A stretch of 46,029 bases of DNA from Acidimicrobiales bacterium (GTDB lineage: Bacteria > Actinomycetota > Acidimicrobiia > Acidimicrobiales > SZUA-35). Each line of letters begins with the position of its first letter. The stretch's first letter is position 1. The DNA lies in assembly GCA_020630195.1 (NCBI GenBank), contig JAHDBV010000019.1, positions 18,568-64,596 on the forward strand. Reading direction: 5' to 3'. The notes under the pieces were generated by a model. The model saw nothing but the letters and a program-made list of their open reading frames with translations, did not search any database and was not told where the DNA came from. Below are positions 14,411 to 22,539 of the stretch, one piece after another. The position numbers and the translations under genes were made by a program.

Positions 14411-15097
14411 ATGGACATGGCACGTCGCACGACGATCTTCGCGGGCATCGCCCTGGTCGCACTCGTCGCCGTCTGGATCAGGTCCGCCGGGACCGTCGAC
14501 CGACCGCAGGATCTGCTGGTCGATGAGATCGGGGTCGGTTACGACCTGGCGTCGTCATCCGGCGACGGCGCGACCTGGACCAAGGTCTTCGTCGATCCGG
14601 AGGGATCCACCATCACGCTCGGCGTCCTCGTGGACGGTGACACCGACGACGCGATCCGACGGACCGCGCTGTCGCTCGGCCATGCCGAGGCATCAGGCGT
14701 GATGGTCGGACTCGACTCGAACGGTCGGGGGGTCCTCGACGCCGAACCGGGCGTGGTGGTCTCCGAAGCCTCCGGCTCCGAGGGCGTCGTCCGGATGGCC
14801 GTCTACGTCGAGGGCACACACGGGTACGTGGTGCTCGGTGGTGGGGCGACAGGCGACGCCGTCGACCGGGCCCTCGCCGTCCAACTCGAGCACAGCGTCG
14901 GGGAGCGTGCCGAGTTCCGCCTCGACGAGCCCGAACGTCGCGCCGCCGAGCCATCGGGGCGCCTCCTCGATCCGACACGCGTGCTCCGAGTCCTCGCAGG
15001 GCTCCTCGTCGTGGTCGTGATCATCGTGGCGGTCCGGACCTCCGACAGCGCGACGTCGCTCGAGGGTGCGGAGGCTCCGGAGTCGGAACTCGTCTGA
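14411..15097 (+). CDS. Hypothetical membrane protein with two terminal membrane helices
   Basis: This 228-residue protein is not recognised. A hydrophobic segment lies at residues 8-23 (TTIFAGIALVALVAVW) and another at about 193-208 (VLAGLLVVVVIIVAV). The roughly 165 residues between them are acidic and glycine-rich with short strands (TITLGVLVDGDTDD, VVRMAVYVEGTHGYVVLGGG) and would lie outside the membrane. The end carries an acidic tail. The ATG at 14411 was chosen because the hydrophobic segment begins soon after; a second ATG lies two codons later. No operon partner is clear, since the MFS gene downstream has its own -10 element. Confidence 0.65.
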   Translation: MDMARRTTIFAGIALVALVAVWIRSAGTVDRPQDLLVDEIGVGYDLASSSGDGATWTKVFVDPEGSTITLGVLVDGDTDDAIRRTALSLGHAEASGVMVGLDSNGRGVLDAEPGVVVSEASGSEGVVRMAVYVEGTHGYVVLGGGATGDAVDRALAVQLEHSVGERAEFRLDEPERRAAEPSGRLLDPTRVLRVLAGLLVVVVIIVAVRTSDSATSLEGAEAPESELV

Positions 15098-15116
15098 GCC
15101 CGTCGGGTCGGCTGCC

Positions 15117-15122
15117 TAGGCT
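15117..15122 (+). promoter_or_regulatory. -10 hexamer TAGGCT before the MFS gene
   Basis: TAGGCT ends 6 bases before the GTG at 15129, which supports a leaderless GTG start for the transporter. Confidence 0.5.
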
Positions 15123-15128
15123 CGCCGT

Positions 15129-16319
15129 GTGACGATCGCCGACACCGCCGAGCGTGGCTGGGCCGCCGTCACCGCCCTCGGGTTCGTCACGATCACGTCG
15201 TTCGGTTCGTGGTTCTACGCCTTCGGCGTGTTGCTCGAACCCATCTCGGTCGACACCGGCTGGTCGACCACGGCGCTCGGGTTCACCTACGGCCTCGCCC
15301 AGGTGCTCACCGGTGTCCTCAGCTTCGTCGGTGGTCGGCTGCTCGACCGGTTCGATGTGCGCGGCCCGTTCCTCGTGCAGGCCGTGGTCGGCTGCGGGCT
15401 GATGTTCGTCTCGAGCCGGGCTGGCTCGGTCGAGGTCTTCGCCGCGACGTACGCGATCGGCTCCGGCGTCATCGGGGGCACGGGCTTCTACAGCGTGACC
15501 ACTGCCGCCGCGGCCCGCCTGCACCCCGACCGACCCGAGAAGGCCATCGCCCGGCTCACCGTGCTGGGTGCGCTCTCCTCGCCGATCTACCTGCCCGCCA
15601 CGGCCTGGTGCGTCACGGCGTGGGGGTGGCGGCCGACGATCCAGGTGCTCGCCGCGGTGTCGGCCGTCAGTGTCCTCCTGGCGGCGGCCGTCGCCGGTGG
15701 TGCCGCATCGGCCAGTCGGGGTGGTGCCTCGGCGCACCCGCTGACGGCCATGCGCCTGGCGCTCGGCCGTCCCGTCGTGCGGCGCATGCTCGCCGTCTAC
15801 GTGCTCGGCGGGATCGCGTTCTCCTCGGTGCTCGTCTACCAGGTGCCGATCCTCACCGGTGCAGGCCTGTCGCTCGGCGCCGCCGGTGCCATCGGCGGCC
15901 TCCGCGGGTTCTGTCAGATCTTCGGTCGGGTCGGCCTCACGGGTCTCGTCGAGCGGCTCGGGATCGCGACGCTGCTCCGAGCGGCCTACGGGATGGCGGC
16001 GATCGGCGTCGTGCTGCTCCTGGTCGGGACGGTGCCCGCCGGTGTGGCCTACGCCGTCGTCGCCGGCGCCGGGCTCGGTGCCACCACACCGCTGCAGTCG
16101 ATGTACGCACGGTCGGTGTTCGACGAGGCCGACCTCGGACTGCTGATGGGTCTCCAGGGCGCGGCGCTCGGTGTCGCCGGTGGCGTGGGACCGTTCGTCG
16201 GCGGGTTCGCCAACGACGTCACCGGATCATGGACGCCGATCGTCGTCGTGTCCGTCGTGGCGTTGCTCGGGGCATCCCTGCTGCTCCGCTCCGACATCGA
16301 GACGCCGGTGTCACGCTGA
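15129..16319 (+). CDS. MFS transporter (OFA/monocarboxylate-like)
   Basis: This 396-residue protein has about twelve hydrophobic segments. The opening is GFVTITSFGSWFYAFGVLLEPISVDTGWSTTALGFTYG, a pattern common in the oxalate/formate antiporter-like and monocarboxylate MFS proteins. The first cytoplasmic loop has GGRLLDRFDVRGP, a variant of the MFS G-x3-D-R motif. The central loop and the second half (ILTGAGLSLGAAGAIGGLRGFCQIFGRVGLTGL) follow the usual arrangement. Substrate and direction are not readable. It ends 16 bases before the convergent TetR gene. Confidence 0.87.
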   Translation: MTIADTAERGWAAVTALGFVTITSFGSWFYAFGVLLEPISVDTGWSTTALGFTYGLAQVLTGVLSFVGGRLLDRFDVRGPFLVQAVVGCGLMFVSSRAGSVEVFAATYAIGSGVIGGTGFYSVTTAAAARLHPDRPEKAIARLTVLGALSSPIYLPATAWCVTAWGWRPTIQVLAAVSAVSVLLAAAVAGGAASASRGGASAHPLTAMRLALGRPVVRRMLAVYVLGGIAFSSVLVYQVPILTGAGLSLGAAGAIGGLRGFCQIFGRVGLTGLVERLGIATLLRAAYGMAAIGVVLLLVGTVPAGVAYAVVAGAGLGATTPLQSMYARSVFDEADLGLLMGLQGAALGVAGGVGPFVGGFANDVTGSWTPIVVVSVVALLGASLLLRSDIETPVSR

Positions 16320-16335
16320 GGCGTGCCGGAGCCCC

Positions 16336-16914
16336 TCAGCCGTCGACGGTCGCGGCGGTGACGATGTGCTGGGCGAGCAACGGTCCGTCGATGGCGAAGC
16401 GCTCGTCGTCCACCAGGCCGTGCGCCCAGCTGAACAACACCCCACGGAACCCGTAGACGATCAGGCGCACGACCTCGTCGGCATCGTGACCGTCCCGGAA
16501 GTCGACGCCGTCGAGCAGCGGCGAGAGGAACTCACCGAGCCCCCGATGGCCGTCGAGGTCGATGGGGCCGAGCTCCCGCATGACGGCCCGGAACGGCGCC
16601 GGGTCGGCGAGGATCGCCTCGATGGCGAGCCGGATGACGTCGACGACGGTCGGGTCCGACGAATCGTCATCGGGCCGGAGCCGGGCGGCGAGCGAGCCCA
16701 CGTACCGGTCGAGCACGGCGACCAGGACCCGGTCCTTCGAGCCGATGAGGTTGTAGACGGTCGCCACCGAGACGCCGGCCGACTCCGCGATGTCGGCGAC
16801 CGCGACCTTGTCGGCCGAACGGTCGCGGAGGAGGTCGATCGTCGCCTCGACGATCGCATCCCGGCGCAGCAACGAGCCGCGTGACGTGCTCGGTCGGCTC
16901 GCGTCCGAGCTCAC
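16336..16914 (-). CDS. TetR-family transcriptional regulator, coupled to a desaturase gene
   Basis: This 192-residue protein has an N-terminal TetR helix-turn-helix: AIVEATIDLLRDRSADKVAVADIAESAGVSVATVYNLIGSKDRVLVAVL (about 18-66). The C-terminal ligand domain is unclassified. The start GTG 16914 overlaps the stop of the upstream fatty-acid desaturase gene by 3 bases (GTGA), so the two are translated together. A perfect palindrome upstream of the desaturase is the obvious operator, implying autoregulation. An acyl-CoA or free fatty acid as ligand would fit the partner but is inference. Confidence 0.87.
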   Translation of the reverse strand: MSSDASRPSTSRGSLLRRDAIVEATIDLLRDRSADKVAVADIAESAGVSVATVYNLIGSKDRVLVAVLDRYVGSLAARLRPDDDSSDPTVVDVIRLAIEAILADPAPFRAVMRELGPIDLDGHRGLGEFLSPLLDGVDFRDGHDADEVVRLIVYGFRGVLFSWAHGLVDDERFAIDGPLLAQHIVTAATVDG

Positions 16915-17855
16915 TGCGGTTGGATCCCGAGCTGTTTCGCGGCCCGACCCTCGATGCGGGCCCCCTGGGCGGCCAGGTGCGGGCCGATCTCGTTCCACAA
17001 CGCCCGCAGCTTGTAGTGCGGCACGGTCGGCCACAGGTGATGCAGGAGATGGTGGTCGTGGCCGCGGATGAGGAACGTGCTCCCGGGGAACGTGAACACC
17101 CGGGTGTCGCGGTAACGGCCGATCTCACCGTGGGGGTGATGGGGTAGCCAGCCGAACACGAGCGACAGGAAGAACCGACCCAGCCACTGGGCGAGGTAGA
17201 AGAGCAGCCACACCTCGACGGCGAAGCCGGCCAGCGTGCCGACGAACAGCAGGGCCAGGTGGCTCCAGGTGACGATCATCGTGGCCCGGCGGATCTCCGG
17301 CGGGCGGAACGCGGCGGCGGCGCCCAGGCGCTGGAGCAGCGGTGCGGGCACGAGCTTCATCCCGCCGGGCACGACGGCGAGGATCGGCAGGATCGGGAAC
17401 AGCACCGCGCCGAGTGCCACCCGGGTGGCGATGTCGCGCGGCGTGCCCTTCGCGTTGAGTAGGTCGGGGTCGCCCTCGTCGTTCGTGTGGGTGTGGTGGA
17501 GCAGGTGGATGTGGCGGTGCTCGACGAAGCTCATGTGGAGCATCCACGCGCCGAACGAGCCGACCACCCGGTCGAGCCACTGCCACTGCGACCGGCCGGC
17601 CGAGATGGTCCGGTGCACCGACTCGTGCACCGGCATGTAGAACGCCTGGAGGAACACCGCCGCGAGCGGGATGGCCGCCCACAGCGCGAGCCGGTCGGTG
17701 CGATACAGCGTGAGGACCGTCAGCCAACCGGCGAGAGGCCATAGCACGTTGAGCACGCTCCGCCAGCCGAAGGCCTGGGTGTAGTGCTCCACGATCGACC
17801 GCTCGTAGTTGAGGCGTTCGATCCCGGCGAGCGGTTGATCGGGGATGGTGGTCAT
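16911..17855 (-). CDS. Membrane fatty-acid desaturase (type 1 family)
   Basis: This 314-residue protein has the three histidine boxes of membrane di-iron desaturases: HESVH near residue 80, HRHIHLLHH near 112-120, and HDHHLLHH near 275. Between them lie four or so hydrophobic segments. It should introduce a double bond into an acyl chain, hydroxylate it, or act on a carotenoid-like substrate at the cytoplasmic membrane. I place the start at ATG 17855 (MTTIPD), 7 bases after a GGAG ribosome-binding site. The longer start at 17897 would put the operator palindrome inside the gene. It shares an operon with the TetR gene. Confidence 0.87.
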   Translation of the reverse strand: MTTIPDQPLAGIERLNYERSIVEHYTQAFGWRSVLNVLWPLAGWLTVLTLYRTDRLALWAAIPLAAVFLQAFYMPVHESVHRTISAGRSQWQWLDRVVGSFGAWMLHMSFVEHRHIHLLHHTHTNDEGDPDLLNAKGTPRDIATRVALGAVLFPILPILAVVPGGMKLVPAPLLQRLGAAAAFRPPEIRRATMIVTWSHLALLFVGTLAGFAVEVWLLFYLAQWLGRFFLSLVFGWLPHHPHGEIGRYRDTRVFTFPGSTFLIRGHDHHLLHHLWPTVPHYKLRALWNEIGPHLAAQGARIEGRAAKQLGIQPQ

Positions 17856-17870
17856 CGCGGGCTCCACTGG

Positions 17871-17890
17871 ATTTGGAATGCTCTCCAAAT
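17871..17890. promoter_or_regulatory. Palindromic operator upstream of the desaturase-tetR operon
   Basis: ATTTGGA at 17871-17877 and TCCAAAT at 17884-17890 form a perfect 7-bp inverted repeat with a 6-bp spacer, 16 bases upstream of the desaturase start. Its A/T-rich arms stand out from the surrounding GC-rich sequence, and it lies where RNA polymerase would bind. The co-transcribed TetR protein is the natural ligand. Confidence 0.65.
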
Positions 17891-17912
17891 CTCTCATGTG
17901 GCGTTCAGTGCG

Positions 17913-18893
17913 TCAATCCGAGCCGATTCGCAGCACCACCGCGCCGACCCGTTCCTCGGTGTCGACGAGGCGATGGGCCTCGGCGGCCGCCTCCATCGGG
18001 AGCACCCGGTCGACGATCGGAGCGATGCGGCCCTCGTCGGCCAGGGCGGCGAGTTCGGCGAGGGCCGTGCGTGACTCGTTCGCGAACGCCACCGACATCC
18101 GCTTCGAGGAACGACGGTTGACCCAGGGCGCTCGCACCATGGTCGACAGGCGCGGGTTGCCGTGGACGAAGCGGCCGCCGTCGACGAGCAGATCGAGCAT
18201 GGCCGGCACCGACGACCCCGGCACCATGTCGATCACGGCGTCGAACCGCTCGGGGAGCTCGGTCACCTCGACCCGTCGGTAGTCGTGGAAGTCGCTCGCG
18301 CCCTGTCGTCGGACGAAGTCGGCCTTGTGGTCGGCATCGACACCGGTCACGGTGGCACCCCGGTCGACGGCGAACTGGACGGCGAAGGCACCGATGACCC
18401 CGCCGGCACCCGTCACCAGGACCCGGTCGCCGGCGCCGATCTCCGCCTCGTCCACGAGGTGCCGTCCGTTGATCGCGCCGAGCGGCATCGCCGCCGACTC
18501 CGCCGCGCTCCATCGGGTCGGTGCCGAAGCGATCAGCGCCTTGGCGGGAAGTGCGACGTATTCGGCGTGACCACCGCGGCGCAGACCCGTGGTGCCGTAG
18601 ACCCGATCGCCCACGTCGAAGCCGTGGACCTCCACCCCCACCTCGGCGACCTCACCGGCGAGGTACATGCCGAGCACCGGGCGTCGGGGGCGCCGGACGC
18701 CCAGGGCGATCCGCATCGGGAGCGCGTACCACTGCACCGGGAACCGGGCCGAGCGCATCTCGGTGTCGGTCTTGGTGACCTCCGCCGCCTCGACCCGGAT
18801 CAGCAGCTCGTCGTCGCCGGCCACCGGACGCGGGATCTCCTCCAACCCGACCACGTCGGGGCCGCCGAACCGGTGGTGGGTGATCGCCCGCAT
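17913..18893 (-). CDS. Zinc-independent quinone oxidoreductase-like MDR protein
   Basis: This 326-residue MDR protein begins MRAITHHRFGGPDVVGLEEIPRP and has the GroES-like domain without zinc ligands (VEAAEVTKTDTEMR). It then has the RGGHAEYVALP segment and a Rossmann domain with VLVTGAGGVIGAFAVQFA (about residues 150-167). It probably reduces quinones or enones with NADPH. GTG codons at 18902 and 18905 are alternative starts, and a TAGACA element lies close upstream. A near relative lies at 44102-45127 in this window. Confidence 0.87.
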   Translation of the reverse strand: MRAITHHRFGGPDVVGLEEIPRPVAGDDELLIRVEAAEVTKTDTEMRSARFPVQWYALPMRIALGVRRPRRPVLGMYLAGEVAEVGVEVHGFDVGDRVYGTTGLRRGGHAEYVALPAKALIASAPTRWSAAESAAMPLGAINGRHLVDEAEIGAGDRVLVTGAGGVIGAFAVQFAVDRGATVTGVDADHKADFVRRQGASDFHDYRRVEVTELPERFDAVIDMVPGSSVPAMLDLLVDGGRFVHGNPRLSTMVRAPWVNRRSSKRMSVAFANESRTALAELAALADEGRIAPIVDRVLPMEAAAEAHRLVDTEERVGAVVLRIGSD

Positions 18894-19037
18894 CGTGGCC
18901 ACCACCGATGTCTACACCCACCGTCGTCGGCGGGCGCCCGACCGTGCGACGATGGATGCCATGAGCGAGGCGATCCGGGAACCAGAACTCCGAGCGAGCG
19001 CTGGCGCAGCCCACGGTCGGGCCCGGCGGAGCCTCTG

Positions 19038-19814
19038 ATGCCCCGTTTCTCCGCCAACCTCGGCTTCCTCTGGCTCGAGCACGATCTGCCGGCACGGATC
19101 CGCGCCGCTGCGGCCGCCGGCTTCGATGCCGTCGAGTGCCACTTCCCCTACGGGGACGAGCCGGCCGCCATCCGGGCCGCACTCGACGAGACGGGGCTCG
19201 GCATGGTCTCGCTCAACACCGCGCTCGGCGCGAACGGCGCCGACGACTTCGGCGTGGCCGCCCGGCCCGACCGGGTCGCCGAGGCGCGCCGGCTGATCCG
19301 AGACGCCGTGGACTACGCCGAGGCGATCGGCTGCGCCAACGTCAGCGTGCTCGCCGGTCGCACCGGCCGGGCCGACGGCTGCGAAGCGACGTTCGTCGAC
19401 AATCTCCGCCACGCCGCCGAGCTCGCGTCGGCGGCGGGTGTGGGTGTGCTCGTCGAGCCGATCTCGGTCGTGGCGGTCGACGGGTACCACTGCCACACCG
19501 TCGCCCAGGGGCTCGACGCCCTCGACGCGGTCGATCGCCCCGGTGTCCGCCTGATGCTCGACACGTTCCACGTCGGTGTCGCCGGCGACGACCCGATCGC
19601 CCTGCTCACCGATCACCTCGATCGGATCGGCCACGTGCAGGTGGCGTCGGTGCCCGACCGATCCGAACCCGACCACGGCGAGGTCGACCAGGACGCCGTG
19701 TTCGCGCTGCTCGACCGTCTCGGCTACACCGGCACCGTCGGCGCCGAGTACCGCCCCGCCACCACCACCGAAGCCGGCCTCGGCTGGTTCGCCGCCCACC
19801 GGAGCACGCCATGA
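19038..19814 (+). CDS. Hydroxypyruvate isomerase family TIM-barrel protein
   Basis: This 258-residue protein has the length and motifs of the Hyi/OtnI group: MPRFSANLGFLWLEHDLPARI at the start, FDAVECHFPY with a glutamate, SVLAGRTG, GVGVLVEPIS with the metal-binding Glu, LMLDTFHVG, IGHVQVASVPDRSEPDHGEVD, and GAEYRP at the end. Members interconvert hydroxypyruvate and tartronate semialdehyde or act on 2-oxo-tetronates. The gene overlaps the following SDR gene by 4 bases (ATGA). An SDR partner fits a path in which an aldehyde or keto acid is isomerised and then reduced or oxidised. Confidence 0.87.
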   Translation: MPRFSANLGFLWLEHDLPARIRAAAAAGFDAVECHFPYGDEPAAIRAALDETGLGMVSLNTALGANGADDFGVAARPDRVAEARRLIRDAVDYAEAIGCANVSVLAGRTGRADGCEATFVDNLRHAAELASAAGVGVLVEPISVVAVDGYHCHTVAQGLDALDAVDRPGVRLMLDTFHVGVAGDDPIALLTDHLDRIGHVQVASVPDRSEPDHGEVDQDAVFALLDRLGYTGTVGAEYRPATTTEAGLGWFAAHRSTP

Positions 19815-20560
19815 CCCCAACCCCTCGCATCGCCGTCGTGACGGGAGGTGGACGTGGGATCGGCCGGGCCGCCGCCCTCGGACTCTCGGCCGCCGGGTGG
19901 ACCGTCGTCGTCGCCGGTCGGACCACCGCCGACCTCGACGACACCGTCGCCGCACTCCCCGGCGACGGTCTCGCCGTCACCACCGACGTCGCCGACGAGG
20001 GACAGGTCGAGGTGCTGTTCGACACCACGATCGAACGCTTCGGTCGTGTCGACCTGTTGTTCAACAACGCCGGGATCTTCACACCTGCCGCTCCACCCGA
20101 CGAGATCTCCGTCGACGACTGGGATCGCGTGGTGGCCGTCAACCTGCGAGGTGCCTTCCTCTGTGCTCGGGCGGCGTTCGCCCGGATGCGTCGCCAGTCA
20201 CCCTCGGGCGGGCGCATCATCAACAACGGCTCGGTGTCGGCCACCACCCCGAGGCTGCACTCGGCGCCCTACACCGCCACCAAACACGCCATCACCGGCC
20301 TCACCAAGTCGTTCGCACTCGATGGACGCGAGCTCGGCATCACCTGCGGCCAGATCGACATCGGCAACGTCGAGTCCGACATCGGTGATCGGATCGCCGG
20401 CGGCGCCCTCCAGGCCGACGGCTCCACCCGACCCGAACCCGTGATGGACGCCGACGCCGTCACCCGGGCGATCGTCTACATGGCGTCGCTGCCGCCCGAC
20501 GCCAACGTGTTGACGATGACCGTGATGGCCAACGGCATGCCATACGTCGGCCGGGGCTGA
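19811..20560 (+). CDS. Short-chain dehydrogenase/reductase, coupled to hydroxypyruvate isomerase
   Basis: This 249-residue classical SDR has VTGGGRGIGRAAALGL (10-25), DVADEGQ, FNNAGIF, the Ser of NGSVSATTP and the pair Tyr-x3-Lys in YTATKHAITGLTKS. It starts inside the stop of the isomerase gene, so both are made together. An oxidoreductase beside a hydroxypyruvate isomerase-like enzyme would fit sugar-acid metabolism, for example tartronate semialdehyde reduction, although the usual enzyme for that step belongs to another family. The specific substrate is not determined. Confidence 0.87.
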   Translation: MTPTPRIAVVTGGGRGIGRAAALGLSAAGWTVVVAGRTTADLDDTVAALPGDGLAVTTDVADEGQVEVLFDTTIERFGRVDLLFNNAGIFTPAAPPDEISVDDWDRVVAVNLRGAFLCARAAFARMRRQSPSGGRIINNGSVSATTPRLHSAPYTATKHAITGLTKSFALDGRELGITCGQIDIGNVESDIGDRIAGGALQADGSTRPEPVMDADAVTRAIVYMASLPPDANVLTMTVMANGMPYVGRG

Positions 20561-20572
20561 GTCGCCGGCCGG

Positions 20573-21820
20573 TCAGGCTCGTTGGTGGTGGACGTCGTCG
20601 TAGGTGTCGATCCGCCGCAGTGACGGGACGAACGCCGCGAACAGCCCCACGATCGCGATCGTCGCGACCCCACCGCCGCTCACCGTCCACGGCACGCCCA
20701 CCCAACGGGCGGCGACGCCGCTCTCGAACGCTCCGAGTTCGTTCGACGCGCCGATGAACACGCCCTCCACCGCACTGACGCGACCCAGCTGGGCATCCGG
20801 CGTGGCGAGCGGCACGAGCGTCGAGCGGATGTTGACCGACACCATGTCGGCCGACGCGGCGAGCACGAGGGCGCCGAACGCGACCGCGTAGCTCGTGGTG
20901 AGGCCGAGCACGATGTGGAACGCGCCGAACACGGCGACGGTCACGAGCAACGTCGGACCGACCCGACGCGACACCGGCCGCGCCGCCAGGGCGAGGCCCG
21001 TGAGCCCGGCCCCGATGCCCGGCGCGGCCCGCAGCCAGCCGTAGGCGATGTCGCCGACGCCGAGTCGTTCGGTCGCGATCACGGGCAGGAGCGCGATGCC
21101 GCCACCGAACAGCACGGCGAACATGTCGAGCGAGATCGTCGACAACACGATGGGGGATCGCCGCACGAAACGCAGCCCCTCCATGGCGAGGCGGAACGAC
21201 GGCCGGTCGGTGACGACCTCGGGCGTGACGGCGTAGACGACCCGCAGCATCGGCGGAACCGAGGCGAGCCAGATGAGTGCCGCGACGACGTAGGCGACCT
21301 CGGCGCTGCGCGAATAGAGCACCCCGCCGAGCACCGGCCCGACGATGCTCGACAGCACCCGGGTGGCCTGCGAGGCCGAGATGAGCCGGGGGAGTCGGGT
21401 TCGTTCGACGACGAGTGGTGTGACCGCTCGCCGCGCCGGGATCGAGATCGCGTCGATCGAGCCGAACACCACGGTGATCACGTAGATCGGCCAGACCGCA
21501 GCGGTCGACGTGGCGACGTCGCCGACGCTGCGGCTGTAGGCGGCGAAGGCGAGGGCGCAGAGGAGTCGGCCCACGGTCATGAGTGCGGTGACCCGGCGAC
21601 GGTCGAAGCGGTCGGCGACGTAGCCGCTCACCATCACCAGCAACACGGCGGGGACGAACTGGAGCAGGCCGATGATGCCGATCGTCAGCGGGTCGCCGGT
21701 GAGGTCGAAGACCTGCTTGAACAGCACTGCGAGCAGCAGCGTCAACCCGATGGTCGACAGTGACCCCGAGACGAGCACGTTGCGTACGGAGTGGTCACGC
21801 CACAGCGAGTCGTCGGGCAC
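20573..21820 (-). CDS. MFS transporter (enterobactin-exporter EntS-like)
   Basis: This 415-residue protein shows the MFS_3-type pattern: SVRNVLVSGSLSTIGLTLLLAVLFKQVFDLTGDPLTIGIIGL in helices 1-2 and GYVADRFDRRRV as the loop 2-3 motif. Around ten to twelve hydrophobic helices follow, with SLTLFA-type second-half segments (GASNELGAFESGVAARWVG). Such proteins are usually annotated as siderophore or drug exporters. I chose GTG 21820 because TAGCGT lies 7 bases upstream; GTG 21829 would overlap that element. No siderophore genes are nearby, so the export role is only inferred. Confidence 0.85.
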   Translation of the reverse strand: MPDDSLWRDHSVRNVLVSGSLSTIGLTLLLAVLFKQVFDLTGDPLTIGIIGLLQFVPAVLLVMVSGYVADRFDRRRVTALMTVGRLLCALAFAAYSRSVGDVATSTAAVWPIYVITVVFGSIDAISIPARRAVTPLVVERTRLPRLISASQATRVLSSIVGPVLGGVLYSRSAEVAYVVAALIWLASVPPMLRVVYAVTPEVVTDRPSFRLAMEGLRFVRRSPIVLSTISLDMFAVLFGGGIALLPVIATERLGVGDIAYGWLRAAPGIGAGLTGLALAARPVSRRVGPTLLVTVAVFGAFHIVLGLTTSYAVAFGALVLAASADMVSVNIRSTLVPLATPDAQLGRVSAVEGVFIGASNELGAFESGVAARWVGVPWTVSGGGVATIAIVGLFAAFVPSLRRIDTYDDVHHQRA

Positions 21821-21827
21821 GGGCCGC

Positions 21828-21833
21828 ACGCTA
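21828..21833 (-). promoter_or_regulatory. -10 hexamer TAGCGT before the EntS-like MFS gene
   Basis: TAGCGT ends 7 bases before GTG 21820. It decides between two candidate GTG starts. Confidence 0.45.
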
Positions 21834-21865
21834 CCGAGACGGCCCGACGGCGGCCGGGGCCCTCG

Positions 21866-22492
21866 TCAGCCGGATGGTGCGGTCGTCGCGACGATGGCGG
21901 CGAGGAGGTGCTCGATGATCGACGTGGCGAGGTGCTCCGCCGGGGCGACATCGAAGATGTCGACGTGGATCGGCAGCGACACGGCCCCGTGCACGCCCGC
22001 CCACAACATCTGGGCGAGCTCGGCGGATTCGTCGTCGACGGCGAGACGGCCCGCCGCTGCGGCCTCGGCCACCGCGTCGTGGAGGAGTCGGTGGAACGGC
22101 AGGTCGTCGGCGGGTTGCACGTCGGGGGCGGCGGCGTCGTGGGGGCGGACCCAGAGCACGGCGCCGCGGAACACCTCGGGGCGTTCGGCGGCGAAGCGGA
22201 CGTAGGAGTGGAGCAGTGCCCGGATGCGCTCGACCGGGTCGTCGATCCCGGCCGCCATCGCCTCGAGCGCCGCCCCGACCTCCGCGACCGGCTCGGCCCA
22301 CAACGAACGGAGGAGGTCGTGCAGGTTCTCGAAGTGGCGGTAGATCAGGCCGGGTGAGACCCCGGCCTCGGCGGCCACGGCTCGAACCGTCACCCCGGGC
22401 AGGCCGTGCTCCCGGTGGACCGCCGCAGCCGCGGCGCGGATGCGGTCGCGTTGCGCTCGACGTTCGTCGTCGGTGGCTCGGGGCCGGGCCAT
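21866..22492 (-). CDS. TetR-family transcriptional regulator
   Basis: This 208-residue protein has a TetR helix-turn-helix: DRIRAAAAAVHREHGLPGVTVRAVAAEAGVSPGLIYRHFENLHDLLRSL (about 16-64). The rest is a helical ligand domain with WAGVHGAVSLPIH near the end, a motif common in TetR proteins with the WHG-type C-terminal domain. ATG 22492 lies 7 bases after TACCGT, supporting this start. A short inverted repeat GTGTT-N5-AACAC lies at 22509-22523, just upstream. Its targets could be itself, the acyl-CoA synthetase upstream, or the MFS gene downstream. Confidence 0.85.
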   Translation of the reverse strand: MARPRATDDERRAQRDRIRAAAAAVHREHGLPGVTVRAVAAEAGVSPGLIYRHFENLHDLLRSLWAEPVAEVGAALEAMAAGIDDPVERIRALLHSYVRFAAERPEVFRGAVLWVRPHDAAAPDVQPADDLPFHRLLHDAVAEAAAAGRLAVDDESAELAQMLWAGVHGAVSLPIHVDIFDVAPAEHLATSIIEHLLAAIVATTAPSG

Positions 22493-22508
22493 CGCCCGCA
22501 CGGTAGCG

Positions 22509-22523
22509 GTGTTGCGTGAACAC
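22509..22523. promoter_or_regulatory. Inverted repeat GTGTT-N5-AACAC upstream of tetR
   Basis: The 5-bp arms lie between the end of the acyl-CoA synthetase gene and the TetR start, next to the TACCGT -10 element at 22500-22505. The position fits autoregulation, but the arms are short. Confidence 0.35.
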
Positions 22524-22539
22524 GTTCGCCGAACCGGGC

